Shown piece after piece: positions 1 to 11,059 of a DNA stretch of 64,000 nt; the stretch's first letter is position 1, and each line of letters starts with the position of its first letter. Under the pieces are notes generated by a model. It did no database searches. It was given only the letters and a program-made list of their open reading frames with translations, and was not told where the DNA came from. Made by a program: the position numbers and the translations under genes. This DNA is from Reticulitermes speratus (taxonomy: Eukaryota > Arthropoda > Insecta > Blattodea > Rhinotermitidae). The stretch spans positions 28,088,635 through 28,152,634 of the forward strand of contig JAJKFL010000005.1 of assembly GCA_021186555.1 (NCBI GenBank), read 5' to 3'.

Positions 1-1720
1 TGTCCCTGCCTGCTTGTTAATGTTTGTATGAAAATAAAAATTATTACTTTGGTGTGGCTTCCAGTGGAATAACATTTAGCCTATATTTTGAGAAGTTCCT
101 CTTATTGTGCAGACGTTAGAAGGGGAGAGGGCTCTGTGACACTCACTCAATCAGTAGCTCACACACACACACACACACAGCACGGTTGATTTCCTGAGCC
201 CACTTTTCTCTTAGAAAAGGAAATTAAACAAAAAAATCCCCTGGATTTAAAGTTAAGTTAATGTCGGATTGTGTAACTTCAGAGCAGTTTGCTTAATTCT
301 GAATTGACCATTTGGTTTCATTATGGTGCTGCATCAATTTAGGACGTGGTGTTGTAATTGTATATCACACGATGACTGTGAATGATGACACGCCACGATG
401 TGGCGGCAGTGATGAAGAGGAAACGTGCATCACCCATCTCAATTCCATTCACAGCCATACACATTTTAGTCACCGATATCACTGACTTGATGCTGCTTAG
501 TGTACATGTTACCTGCTTTGACGCTAAATAGTTTCAGCATTTTCCCTACAGTTGGGCCTTTTTTTATTACGTCCATTCTAATCACCGATTATTTCCCTAC
601 ACAGCATTATACGTTTTTGGGGCAGTGTGTTTACTGCCAGGTAAAAACTGAATTTTGTGTACTATGTCATTAGAGTCCGCTAAATCCTTTCACCGGCAGA
701 ACTTAATAATATACATCTCTAGCCAAAATGTCCACAGATGCCTCTTCCGTCGACCCATTCTTGCACATTGTAGCCTACTAGTAGTCCTCGAAGGACACTA
801 AAAATCACAGTAGGCATGTCACTGAATAGGCACATCACGACGCTGAAACGGTATTTGAACACAGCGTGATAGAATGAAAGGGGTATTGCCTAGAACCAAC
901 TAACGGGAGAAAGGTCGATGCTGCAATACCGACCGAAGTATGGGTACCTCTCGCTTGCTTCATGGTGATAGATCATGTTCAGCAGTCACTGCGGCTTATC
1001 ACACATATCTGTAACTGGAAGAATGACTGGCCACAGGAGATAAAACCACGACATAATTACATGTGTATGCTTGAATGGATGAGAGTATGGCCTGCAAGGA
1101 ATTTATTATATTGTCGCTGAGCACTGGCCGTTGTTTTCAAGACCTACTTGCTTCCATGGAACAGCGCTTGTATATTTGAGAGTTTTAAGGATGTGACGAA
1201 TTGCGTCTGGCCTTTCCCGGACATCGTGTCGCCAAATATTGATTCTTATACCAGGAATCAGTGTCTTGTTATCGAGCTAGCAGATCTGTGGCTGAAAGGG
1301 GAGTCGAGTGAATCCGGGCACTGACAGAGTGTGGGGCAAGCCTACCCTGTCCTGATAACACCCACACAGTCATTCCTCAGCTCTTTGTACCACCCGACAC
1401 CGGCAGAGCAATACTGTTTCACCCTCACTCAGCGGATAGCCACAGAATGCATTTCTCCACGAGAACAGAATTCTTTTAAAATGGAACATTTTCGGTCAGT
1501 GGCGGCGCCGAGATATTGCTATTCTCTAAACGTGAACTTTCAGCTCCCTTGTCTCTAAAACAACTAGGCATCAAGGCGTATAAAGTGTGAGGATAACAGT
1601 CTTCACATCATATACGTCATGGGTACTTGAGGGATGTTCAGTCGCCGGTATCTGGGGAGTAGGAGGGCAGTATAATGTAACATATTCACTCACTGCATGG
1701 AAGAGAGTACTTCATGAAAA
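1..1720. other. No recognisable gene or repeat
   Basis: I see no gene or recognisable dispersed repeat here. The only simple repeat is an (AC)n run at about 160-179. The short open frames at 1331-1558 and 1587-1850 have no recognisable domain and look like chance frames. Confidence 0.6.
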
Positions 1721-1724
1721 ACTG

Positions 1725-1795
1725 GCCGTCCTTTATCTGGTCAAGAAACGTCCTGCCTTTTATAGAACCAGAAGATTCATCAGTGCGTTAAAAAT
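1725..1795 (-). mobile_element. LINE 3'-end remnant
   Basis: Read on the minus strand, this matches the extreme 3' region of the LINE family best preserved at 40632-41021: the stretch around the end of the reading frame followed by a short untranslated piece ending near a 'cttgacc' motif. It is truncated and decayed, with no (TTAG)n tail left. Confidence 0.45.
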
Positions 1796-1830
1796 ATCCC
1801 GTCACTGCCCTGTAACCTCAACCAATCTAA

Positions 1831-2145
1831 TAAAGGTAAAGGTAAAGTAATCCCATTACAGGCCTGGACAGGCCCTTAGGGTTCCGAAAGGTTGAGGCTC
1901 CCAGCTTTCTAGACAATCGGCACACGAAGGAGGTAAAGTTGTTAGTCCTACACACCGGCCGCCTTTACCGCCCAGGAAATATTCCTGGTACTCATTTCTG
2001 TTAGAGGCTGAATCGACCCCGGGGCCATAGTGCGACCGAAAGGATTATGTCAATGAAAAATTCCAATGACACCATCGGGAATCGAACCCGCGACCTTCTG
2101 GCTTATAGAGCAGTGCCTCATCCAACTGCGCCACCGCGTGCCCCC
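1831..2145 (-). mobile_element. SINE family 1, full-length copy (tRNA-derived)
   Basis: On the minus strand the element begins with a tRNA-like head: GGGGGCACGCGGTGGCGC contains an A box, and GGGTTCGATTCCCG is a clear B box about 50 nt later. A roughly 220-nt unrelated body follows, ending in a CTTTACCTTTACC tail (seen as ggtaaaggtaaag at 1832-1848). Other copies lie at 9180-9430 (-), 9894-10178 (+) and 42076-42290 (+). This copy keeps a short CCGCCC where other copies have a long G/C run. The head is too diverged and too embedded in repeat sequence to be a functional tRNA gene. The element has no coding capacity and would depend on a LINE for movement. Confidence 0.85.
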
Positions 2146-3045
2146 TAACCAGTAAAATACAAACCAAATTCTCATACCGTGTTTCCTAAACCTCTAAACA
2201 CTAGATAAACCTGAATTAAATTTAGAGATTCAGATCGTACCGCGCAGTGAACACAGTCATTTTCGGTTATTAAAACCAATCGCTTAATCGTGTATAGTGA
2301 AATAAAGGCTGTTTGCTGTAAGAACCATAGAAATAAGACAAATGTATTCTGCGGGCAGAGAGAAGAGTTTCTTAATGTTGAACCTGGTGGTACATAAAGT
2401 AACCACTAAGCTGTAAAATGTTAAAGACCCCACTATCTTGTTTTTTTTAGAGCGCTCTTCCCTTCAGGTTTTCAGAGTCAGTGTTCAGACCCTATGGCTT
2501 TCTGTCTGTTCCATAGGAGAATAGTACAACAACGAAATCCCAGTTTTAGTCTAGTTTTCTTTCTTTTTACAAAGGAAATTTCAGTAAAGATATTGGAACA
2601 TAGAAGGAAATATCACTTGCTTCTGGCAAACTGATTTTGCAGACGGCATTGATATGTGCTTTATGCAGAGTGTGTTTGAAGGCTTTGTCAAAATTAAAAC
2701 GATATTTCCTCGCAGCTCCTCAGTACCGTTCCGTAAATTTCCTGCCCATGACGATTTTGTGAAAACGAAAGAATTTCAACAGCCAAGGATGTGATTTCAA
2801 TGAAGAACCGTCGTCGACTTCGTTTCTTTGTTCTATATTTCCTCTGGGGAAGGGGGGGATAGGAAATGCACAGCTCTGCGTCTTTTTCGTCGGTAAACCT
2901 GAGAAAAGCAGCCATTTGCACAGAACGAAGGCAGATATAAGGATAATATTAAAATGGAGATTAAATCATATACGAATATATAGACTGGACTTTTCTGGGT
3001 TAGGATAGGATCCAAAGACAGGCTGCAGACATAGTGTAAAGTATC
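2146..3045. other. No recognisable gene or repeat
   Basis: Unique-looking AT-rich DNA with scattered short open frames. Nothing is recognisable on either strand. Confidence 0.5.
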
Positions 3046-3245
3046 AGGTTCGATACAGGTCGGGGACCGAGCAAGTTTGCTAGCGCGGTAACTTTTCTGA
3101 CATTTATTTTGAAGGTGCCTGTTTCGAAACACAGCCACCCTGACTAAGGTGCCTCCTATCCTCAGCCCGTCCGGGCTAATTCCGAGATAGTTTAAATCAT
3201 ACCACGACCGCTGCCTTCCACGTCTTTTATGATCCTTTATCATCG
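3046..3245 (+). mobile_element. SINE family 6 copy
   Basis: A tRNA-like promoter remnant (ggttcgatacaggtcgggga near 3047) is followed by a body ending in ccacgaccgctgccttccac (about 3201-3220). The same body appears at 30232-30420 (+) and, reversed, at 38857-39020 (-). The 138-codon minus-strand frame crossing this area is an antisense product of the SINE, not a gene. Confidence 0.6.
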
Positions 3246-3249
3246 CCAC

Positions 3250-4040
3250 TGCATAATCTTAGTTTAAGAATGTGTCATTAAATAAATTAAAAATACCAAT
3301 CAAAAGGCGAGAAATTTGTTGGTCAGCCAAGAGACTATCAGCTTCTTAAAAAGTCTCTCCTCACACTAGTTAATTACTTTTTTAAATGTAGTGATTTTTG
3401 AAAATTCAAAGAGGAGGTACAAGGGCTAATTGTATGGATAAATACTGTGAAATATAGGCGTTATCTGGAAATGGGATTCTGATGTCGTCCTGCTAAAATA
3501 CTTCCGAAATTAGATGGATATGGAAATAAAATCGCCACTGAAACTGACCCTCTAAGTGTTTAAAGTTTCCTCCTCAACCCTCATATCCACCCCTTTAAGA
3601 TTCCGTATAAGAACCCCCAGCGGATTTGAAACTTCTCATAGATACACACATATTGAGTCAGTACTGCAGACCTGCCTTTTGTTGTCCGGTAACAATGCTT
3701 ACAGAGATAGTGAGAGAATTTAAAAAAAGAGAGGGATCGATTCCAATACGGAATGATGGCCGAAGTCCGAAACTGAAAAGAAGATAATGGCAGTTTCAAA
3801 AGGACGACTGGAAATAAAAGAGATTGAAAGAAAAATAAATGTAGAGAAAGGAGTTGAACGCAAAAAGGCACCGGAGGATTGACTTCCTATTGTTAGCGGG
3901 GCGGCCTGCTCTGGAAACTAAAGAGGCCACTTCTGTTTCGCGAGATGGTAGATCTGTATCTTGTGCAAGAAGATTGATTGCGCTAGTCGAAACTATCCCC
4001 TGAAGGCAGGGAATTTAATTCCTGTTGTCAGGTCTATTAA
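3250..4040. other. No recognisable gene or repeat
   Basis: Nothing is recognisable. A minus-strand 96-codon open frame (3581-3871) has no familiar domain and low-complexity Leu/Phe/Ser composition. Confidence 0.5.
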
Positions 4041-4044
4041 CCGT

Positions 4045-4140
4045 GGAGCTGGAATAGCTCAGTCAGTACAGTGACGGGGTTAGGGAATGTACGGCCGGGG
4101 AACCAGCGTTCGAGTCCCGGCGGGGACAAAGGTAAGACTT
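4045..4140 (+). mobile_element. tRNA-like SINE head (family 2 type)
   Basis: The segment ggaatagctcagtcagtaca resembles an A-box/D-arm and gttcgagtcccggcgggga a B-box/T-arm, but the spacing and middle do not fold as a functional tRNA. The head resembles the minus-strand head at 44935-45030. The usual family 2 body does not follow, so this is a truncated copy. Confidence 0.55.
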
Positions 4141-4212
4141 CAAACCTACCCACCAGCGAAACATCCCGGAAGACAAGTATCCTGAAAGTAGGCATTAATA
4201 TTTGCAGTACAT

Positions 4213-4502
4213 AGTGGTGTGTACATGTTTTGTATTGTGATAGTGGTGTGTACATGTTTTGTATTGTGATAGTGGTGTGTACATGTTTTGTATTGTGGTA
4301 GTGGTGTGTACATGTTTTGTATTGTGATAGTGGTGTGTACATGTTTTGTATTGTGATAGTGGTGTGTACATGTTTTGTATTGTGATAGTGGTGTGTACAT
4401 GTTTTGTATTGTGATAGTGGTGTGTACATGTTTTGTATTGTGGTAGTGGTGTGTACATGTTTTGTATTGTGATAGTGGTGTGTACATGTTTTGTATTGTG
4501 AT
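4213..4502 (+). repeat. 29-bp minisatellite, 10 units
   Basis: Exactly ten tandem copies of a 29-bp unit (agtggtgtgtacatgttttg plus tattgtgat) span 290 bp. The copies are almost identical. The only variation is GTGAT versus GTGGT at the unit end: units 3 and 8 carry GTGGT and the other eight carry GTGAT. Because 29 is not a multiple of 3 and the unit lacks stops on the minus strand, the array opens spurious Tyr/His/Asn/Thr-rich minus-strand frames of up to 167 codons. These are not genes. Confidence 0.97.
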
Positions 4503-4504
4503 AG

Positions 4505-5440
4505 TTGTACGTGATAAAATAAGTCTGAAAAGTACTGCATTAAGATATACCTCCATATAAAACCTAAATATTTATTTTGGATATAATGTAAAATTAAATA
4601 TTTACAAGGAAAGAGTATACATGATACTCTGATAGGATAAACCTCTCTGTTTAATGCCGTACTTTATTTCGTGATACGCAGGCTGAATTTGTCATGGCAT
4701 TTCGTTCAGCTTTAGTTTTAACAGTGTTCTTAGATGGCTCCGCAGTGGAGCTATTGCTAACGGTGGATCACATGTGGAAATTGAACTTTACCTGCAATAG
4801 TAACAAGTATGCGAAAGAGATAAGTAGATTCGCAAACCATTCATAATGCACACGTATTCGCGTCGCCGCACACCGGTGTTTTCAGGACTCGTTGGTCCTC
4901 CGAAAGAAGACGCTACGGCAGGATTCCCACTGTGTCATGACAGCCTGACAGAACACAACACGACGCAAGCAAGCCTGTCCACAATTTCACGGGCATTGCC
5001 CCTTTGTCATTTGTGTTTATACCATTATTGTAAGCAACTGCCTTTGATTATGTTTGATGTGACTTTACAGCAGATTTCTTTCAGTTGACAATGTGTGTCT
5101 GTGAAATAAATTGATATTATGAGTACTTCTTAACGATATAATACTTTGGTAGTTGTACGTCTGCAGGTTGACTGGCTTGACATCACGCAGGCTGCAGTGA
5201 AATAAACTTGATTTTGGGTAGCAAAATTTTAAAAATAAATAGACAGGTGTTATGATTCTATAAACATATAACCGTATCGTAAAAGATGATTTTTGCTAGA
5301 TACAAATGTAAATCAAAAAATTTCTAAATCGAACTATCCAGTCGGGTACTAAACTAAAGTAAATCCTCTATTCCGAAGACTTTTCAGAAACGTTCCATAT
5401 ATCAACAAACAAAAGCAGTTAATAATATACAATTCATAAC
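4505..5440. other. No recognisable gene or repeat
   Basis: Nothing is recognisable. The 80-codon plus-strand frame at 4846-5088 has no familiar motif. Confidence 0.5.
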
Positions 5441-5450
5441 AAGTACTGAA

Positions 5451-5490
5451 CTCCTACACGATTCGGCACCGGGGTGCCATCCTCAGGGAA
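5451..5490 (-). ncRNA. Hammerhead ribozyme-like motif, left arm
   Basis: Read on the minus strand: UUCC (stem I), CUGAGGA core (5480-5486), one U, then a GGCACC/GGUGCC stem II. Next comes GAAU where GAAA is expected, a tiny stem III, and GUA followed by GGAG, which pairs with UUCC. All elements are in type I order. The A-to-U change in the GAAA box removes the conserved A15.1-U16.1 pair, so activity is doubtful. Confidence 0.5.
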
Positions 5491-5857
5491 TTTTAGAACA
5501 AAGGACTATAAACCCGAGACGTTAGTCTGAGTATTACACTGCCCGTATTGGAATGGTTAAAATGTTAAATTTATAAAATATATAAAAGTTGATAAGCGTA
5601 AAAATTGCAATATTTTGACATTAAAATTATATGATAGTGAGCAGTTAGAAATGTAAATCCGTATTTTTTACGATCTGTGCGAAGTATGCATATAAACGTC
5701 TGTCTCGTTCTTATGTGATCCGAAGAGATCTCGTCCAGATGGAGCGTGTGATGTGTGTCGTGTCGGGCGGTGTATAATTTCAACATGTTAAACATTTCAA
5801 TACGGGCAGTGTAATACCTAGATTAACGTGTTGGGCTAATATTCGTTTGTTGTAAAA

Positions 5858-5894
5858 CTCCCTGAGGATGGCACCCCGGTGCCGAAACATTGTA
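5858..5894 (+). ncRNA. Hammerhead ribozyme-like motif, right arm (stem I lost)
   Basis: Plus-strand CUGAGGA (5862-5868) is followed by an unpaired U and a 6-bp stem II, GGCACC (5870-5875) with GGUGCC (5878-5883). Intact GAAA (5884-5887), a minimal stem III (C5888-G5892) and the UA cleavage dinucleotide (5893-5894) follow. The next bases are TTTTATT, which cannot pair with the ACTCC before the core, so stem I is missing. This is a decayed ribozyme. Confidence 0.5.
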
Positions 5895-6104
5895 TTTTAT
5901 TAAGTGCATTCGCTGGTTCACATTTTGTTTGTAAGAATGTGCACGGTATCAATAATATAACATTTCTATAAACTTTCCATCTTTTTATGTGATCGCTTAT
6001 TTATTTGAGGTCTTATAACTTCGTGTTGATGCCACTATCATTATTGATAACAAATATATATCTCAGGAGTGCACAAAGTTTCCAATAATGTGGAAGACAC
6101 CTCA

Positions 6105-6205
6105 AAATTCTAGGCGCTAGAAGGGCGAAATAAGGCAAGTTTTATACTGAGGACCAACAAATATTTGGCGCCACTGTTCACAATTTAGTCGCCCGGGCGA
6201 CCTGG
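6105..6205 (-). repeat. Unclassified dispersed repeat (copy 1)
   Basis: On the minus strand this reads gtggcgccaaatatttgttgg, then a conserved ctcagtataaaact block and cgcccttct...gcgcctag. The same order of blocks occurs on the plus strand at about 26810-26900. No coding potential or terminal repeats are seen, so the type is unknown. Confidence 0.5.
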
Positions 6206-7990
6206 CATTAGGCATTTGTGTACCTCTGCTGTACCTCTCAGTCATGATCTTTCGAAACTCTTGTTTCCTTTCGTGAGTGAACAGATGTTCACACAAACAT
6301 ATGCTACCAAACATCACATATACATGTGAGGCGCATTTAATAATTTCTGGAAATCGATGTGCAGGTAAGTAGGTATAGAAAATTAGCACTGCATCATCAT
6401 TAAACCTTTTTCCTTTTAGAAATGAATCACACTGCAAACCTGTCAGTTACATTTGTAAGTCTTCGCTTTATGAAAGTCAAAATTCTGCCCGCATCTTTTA
6501 GTGAACGTGGCAAATTTCATGTTACAAAGCTCAAAACTTTTAAATCCATTTTTAAATTTGATTCTCAGCAATTAAATATTTTCTGAGTAGCAACTGAACC
6601 GTATAATTTGACTCACGAAAATTAAATCATCTGCACATCTAAAAATGTAAATTTTTATTTTTATTTGCATTTCCCAGAGATGAATTCTTCATCTGGGAAA
6701 GTTGTACATTGTCATACAATTATGTTAATAAACTGAGCATTACGATCTTCTGGAATGTGACGCTACGTCACTGAGTAAGTTTTTCTCCACGTTTCGAAGG
6801 AACCTGTCGCCGTATTCAACACAATGGCGGGGTGGGGGTTATGTCTTGATCTAAATATAACCCTGAATTTCTCAGCTGTGATAATTTACCTGCGAAAGTC
6901 TCCGTTTCTAGTTCCTTTTGAGGCTATATTTTTCAACGAATTTTTGCTTATAAAATTCCATTTAGGTTTTAACAAAGTCACGTCACATTAATATTTACGG
7001 ATCAGAATTATAACAGAATGTTGTGATGTCTGTTCGACTCCCTGTGTACTACTGAATTTATGTAGCGTGGTATGACGTGGGCTTGCTATCACCTTGAGAG
7101 ATTTCAAGATATCAGCGGCGTTGCTAGGGATTCCGGCCATCTGATATATATGCCGCTCTGTCTTTGGGTGGGTGCTTCCTGACAGTCATTCGAAACGTCT
7201 GGAACCTCTCACCCAACGGCACGGCGTCGCACCCCACAAGACCATAATCCTACCACGGCTTTGTTATATTATCCTAAAATGTATCTGGTGTCTAGGACGT
7301 AGATTACCGGTCAAGAATTCCAGCCGCTTACCCACTGAACACAAGTCACACTTATAGTGCTGTGATATAGCCTACTTCTGGGTACGTAGATTGTAAAGTG
7401 TTTGTCAGTATCGCAGCAACTCTAAGACACAAGTGTGTCAACTGAGCTTTGAGCCACAGCTTCTGTCAGTAGCTGCGGAGTGCTTTTTCTTTCAAAGAAA
7501 ATTTCTACGGGTGTTTTGTTGATTCTTCTTTCTGAACCCTCAGCCTCTCGATGCAGTGCTTCACGAGAAAACTACCTCAAAAGTTGAGAAAAGGGGGAGA
7601 GGGGGGTCTGACAATGGTGTTTATTAAGATATGTTCTCCGAGGTAAGGCGGAAAAAAGCGTGCCGGTGATGGTTGCTTCAGACAAGGGATTCCTGACATC
7701 ACCAGATAATATCACCCGGTGGCAATGTATCCTATTCCCACGTTTATCTGTAAGTTGGAATATTTATGGCTGGTTCCCAATGTTTATGCTGTAACTAACC
7801 AACCAGCTCCGTAAAGTAGAGTCCATCTTGAGCAGCTAACATGTCCTCAGCTAATGAAGACGTGCTCAAATTTTACGGATTCCGGATATTAAGTACTGTA
7901 GTCAGACTGGCCAGCTACTTGTTCCTATCCTCAGCCAGATGCATCCATGCCACACAGTTCCATTCTGTCTTTAAAATCCATTGAAATGTG
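6206..7990. other. No recognisable gene or repeat
   Basis: Nothing coherent is recognisable. The region holds short chance frames (for example 6117-6437 on the minus strand and 7172-7357 on the plus strand) without familiar domains. A weak cgaaacgtct near 7194 resembles the ribozyme-family motif but has no supporting context. Confidence 0.5.
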
Positions 7991-7994
7991 GATG

Positions 7995-8260
7995 GAGCCG
8001 GGATACCGTAGTCTGTACAGCAACTCGCTACCGGCTGGCCGGCTCGGGGTTTGAGCCCCGGTGGGGCCAAGGCGTTTTTCTCTTCTCCACAATTGTCCAG
8101 ACAAGCTCTGGGTCCCACCCAGCCTACTGTACAATGGGTACGAGAGGTCTTTCCCGGTGCTAAAACGGCCGGGCCGTGGCGTTCATCACTCACCCCCATC
8201 TAGCACCGAGGTTAAGAATGAGTAGAGTTATACCTCTACACTTCCTCTGTTCCTGCATAG
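7995..8260 (+). mobile_element. SINE family 2, near full-length copy
   Basis: The tRNA-like head (gccgggataccgtagtctgt and B box gggtttgagccccggtgggg) is followed by a body with tell-tale blocks: gggtcccacccagcctactg, acaatgggtac, cccccatctagcaccgaggt and gagtagagttatacctctac. The same ordered blocks recur at 30704, 34225, 35006 (-), 36083, 39505, 48758 and 61091. It is non-coding. Several short open frames on both strands here are by-products. Confidence 0.85.
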
Positions 8261-8639
8261 CGTGTTGCGGAGAGACCTTGTGCTGTGACTGATAGAAGCA
8301 GTTGTAACCCACATCTGTTTTTACTCTGCCCGTTATGCTGGAGGCACTGCGAAATATCTTTAAAATATCACATGTTGTGGCAGAAATCAAACAGGATAAC
8401 TCAGGACACAAATCCAAGAAGTTGTGATTTGCTGATTCTTAGTTTATTTAATGACTCTGTGTCATCTGTACACGTTAGTCCTATGTAGATTAAATGGGAA
8501 GACTTCTGAATATTGTATTGGTAAGGAAGGTGAAGGAGCCTTTGGTGGTCAGTTTTACTGTAGACCTACGCATGTGCTATTCGTCCCAAGAGACCGAGGA
8601 ACGCCACGATAAGTATGATAACAGCCAACCCCAGTGAGA

Positions 8640-9130
8640 ATTAGGACCATTTGCGAAGGGCAGGAAGACGTAAGGAATATTAATGGGTATGATCCTTTGT
8701 TCCTTGCAAGACCTGTTCTGATGTACGGGAGCGAAACACGGACATTAACGCGATCGAATGACCTACGACTGTGTACTGTTGAAAGACAAATCTTATGTAA
8801 GATATATGGTCCAGTGCAAGAAAAGGAGAATGGAGTGTAAGGTAAATCAAGGAATGGACCAGCTTTACCTCACCGGATATTATCAGAACATTTAAAGCTG
8901 CAAGGTTGCGACGGGCAGACCACCCACAAAGAAAGGGCAGTAATGAAATACCCGGAAGAATTATGAATTCCAAACTCGAAAGGACGCAGACGAGTGGAGA
9001 GACCTAAACTTCGGTGGATGGATGGTGTGGTGGAAGATTTGAGGAAGTTGGGGATCCAAAGATGGTGGATAGTCGTCAGGGTTAGTCGTGGAAGATGGTT
9101 CTCGAAGAAGCCAAGGATCATTGTGGGCTA
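8640..9130 (+). mobile_element. LINE ORF2 C-terminal fragment, disrupted
   Basis: The plus strand encodes a broken version of the region after the reverse-transcriptase domain. It starts with LMYGSETRTL and VERQILCKIYGP (8715-8820), then, after frame breaks, an arginine-rich RPKLRWMDGVVEDLRKLG stretch (about 8997-9050). The order Y-G-S-E-T / ERxILxKIxGP / RPxxRWxD is typical of insect non-LTR retrotransposon ORF2 C-termini. It is a dead fragment, and a SINE (9180-9430) inserted shortly downstream. Confidence 0.8.
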
Positions 9131-9179
9131 TAGTCCTGTGCTTCCTCAAAGTCTAAAGACTTTAACTGTTTCAGTAATA

Positions 9180-9430
9180 GTAAAGCAATCCCATTACAGG
9201 CCTGGACAGGCCCTTCGGGTTCCAGGAGGTTGAAGTTCCCAGATTTCTAGACAGTCGGCAAATGAAGGTGGTAAGGTTGTCAGCCCTACGCACTGGCCGC
9301 CTTTACCCCCCCCCCCCCCCCCAAAGGAAATATTCCTGGTACTCATTTCTGTTAGAGGCTGAATCGACCCCGGGGCCATAGTGCGACAGAAAGGATTATG
9401 TCAATGAAAAATTCCAATGACACCATCGGG
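9180..9430 (-). mobile_element. SINE family 1, 5'-truncated, with target-site duplication
   Basis: This is the body and 3' tail of SINE family 1 on the minus strand, cut just inside the tRNA-like head (it ends at caccatcggg). A perfect 10-bp duplication, ttcagtaata, flanks it at 9170-9179 and 9431-9440, showing target-primed insertion. The internal CCGCCC of the full-length copy is here a run of about 17 Cs (near 9307-9322). Confidence 0.9.
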
Positions 9431-9893
9431 TTCAGTAATAATAATAATAATATAATAAGCAGGCGGTGTGGTGATAGACACAACTACTGCTCTGGAGGTT
9501 TCCAGTCTCTTTCTGTTCGTCCGTCTAGTAAAGGTACGCTGTAGGAAAGAAGTTGGGGCATTTGTGCCGAATTTTGTATTGGGAGGGTTGCAGTATGACG
9601 ACGTTGTGATAGCGCTGAGAGGGCTGCATGTGGGTAAGAATTTTTCATTTGGCATATTGATGGGAGGGCTGCATGACAAGCGTGCAGAACAACGTGGCAT
9701 TTGGGTACCAAGTCACGGAAAACTTGCAGGATTGAAGTTAATGTAAATAATGTTTAAAATTTACTTTTTAAAATGGTCATTTCCTACCTCATAGAAGACA
9801 CCTTGCGTGTTTATACAAGGATTAACAGTCTGTTAAACTGTTAAACTATGTAGAGAAATAATTACTGTTTTTTGTGATTAATAGGGGGCACGC

Positions 9894-10178
9894 GGTGGCG
9901 CAGTTGGTTGAGACACTGCACTACAGGCCGGAAGGTCGCGGGTTCGATTCCCGATGGTGTCATTGACATAATCCTTTCGGTCGCACTATGGTCCTGGGGT
10001 CTACTCAGCATCTAACAGAAATGAGTACCAGGAATATTTCCTGGGGGGTAAAGGCGGCCGGTGCGTAGGGCAGACAACCTTACCACCAACATGTGCCGAT
10101 TGTCTAGAAATCTGGAAACCTCAACCTCCTGGAACCCTAAGGGCCTGTCCAGGCCTGTAATGGGATTGCTTTACCTTA
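9894..10178 (+). mobile_element. SINE family 1, full-length copy
   Basis: The head is GGGGGCACGCGGTGGCGC, with B box GGGTTCGATTCCCG at about 9949-9962. The full body follows, with ctaacagaaatgagtaccag, then a short G run (ttcctggggggtaaaggcgg), and ends in ggcctgtaatgggattgctt-taccttatt. Imperfect direct repeats (ttgtgattaat / ttgtgagaaat) flank it. This is one of the best-preserved family members in the window. Confidence 0.88.
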
Positions 10179-10179
10179 T

Positions 10180-11055
10180 TGTGAGAAATGTAAGGGCTCA
10201 TCATTGTAAAGCGTGGGCATAATCCAGAGCATTTAAATGGTGAAGCAGGCGTTGTGCTTAGTAACGACCATCTTTTAAAAGTTTAATAGCAAAGACATAA
10301 ACGCGTATAAACCTGTACTCATATTTAATCGGCAGTAGATTAAAGACAGTGTCAGCTTCACAGGCCGGCCCCATAATCTCGGGGAAGGAGCCCCCAGGTA
10401 CATGTTGCATGCGAAATCGATTGGTTTGGACGCGATGTAGAAGAGAAAATTCTCTGCCCTGTCTGAAATAGAAACCCTGTTGTACAGCCTGTTGCCTAGT
10501 CACTGTAGCGTCTCCGCCTCTTTATGTTTCCAATTCAGAATGCCAGCCTCATGTTTTTGACGCTCTCGGCTAGTGAAGCGATCACTTACGTATTTTAACA
10601 TTCTGCAGTATGATCAAACATTAGAACGCGTCCCTGCTCGGACAAGTTTAAAAAGCCGTAGAATGTGTTCGCGTCAATTGTGTTAGAACTCTTTGTGTAA
10701 AAGGACATTGCCATCTAGCGCAACCTTTCTGCAGCCGCACTTTCTCCGTCCTTGCAAACAAACACACACACGCACGCACAAGAGAGTACATACGTTCATG
10801 CCACAAACGAGACCTAAATTTAAGACCCGAGGTAATTTTTTTTTTATAAAACCCCCCTTACTCACTTTAATGTACTAAGTAGGTGCATTCCATGAGGCTC
10901 GCTTTACGACACTAGTCTCCTTTGGTCAGGTTCATTTACCCTTTGAAGTTTAAAACAACGTGAAATTATTTTTGTATCCAGTGCTCTCAGTTGTGTTGCT
11001 TTATGTGACGGTTACCAGGCTTCGCCCTCTTGTCCTTCTGACAAGAGTCTTTTAA
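10180..11055. other. No recognisable gene or repeat
   Basis: Nothing is recognisable beyond a short (CA)n/(CGCA) patch at about 10761-10780 and a T run at 10837-10846. Confidence 0.5.
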
Positions 11056-11059
11056 GATG

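Larger units (their letters stand above)
5451..5895. mobile_element. Foldback element with two outward hammerhead-like motifs (Penelope-like)
   Basis: Two inverted arms, about 5451-5570 and 5778-5895, flank a spacer of about 207 bp. The inner ends are clear: gtattacactgcccgtattg at 5531-5550 is repeated in reverse complement at 5798-5817. Homology continues outward to the hammerhead core, which reads CTGAGGA-T-GGCACC in both arms. The arms point away from each other. Inverted terminal repeats with hammerheads are known in Penelope-like retroelements. This copy has no visible reverse transcriptase, so it is a non-autonomous derivative or a collapsed pair of ends. Confidence 0.65.

Noticed and set aside
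2833..3249. 138-codon minus-strand frame
   Set aside because: Much of it is the antisense strand of SINE family 6, and no conserved domain is visible.
4037..4556. Minus-strand frames of 87-167 codons with a regular HNTKHVHT-like pattern
   Set aside because: They are translations of the 29-bp minisatellite in three frames. No codon structure is kept apart from the tandem repeat.
9894..9970. Possible functional tRNA gene
   Set aside because: It is the head of SINE family 1, present at four loci with the same downstream body.
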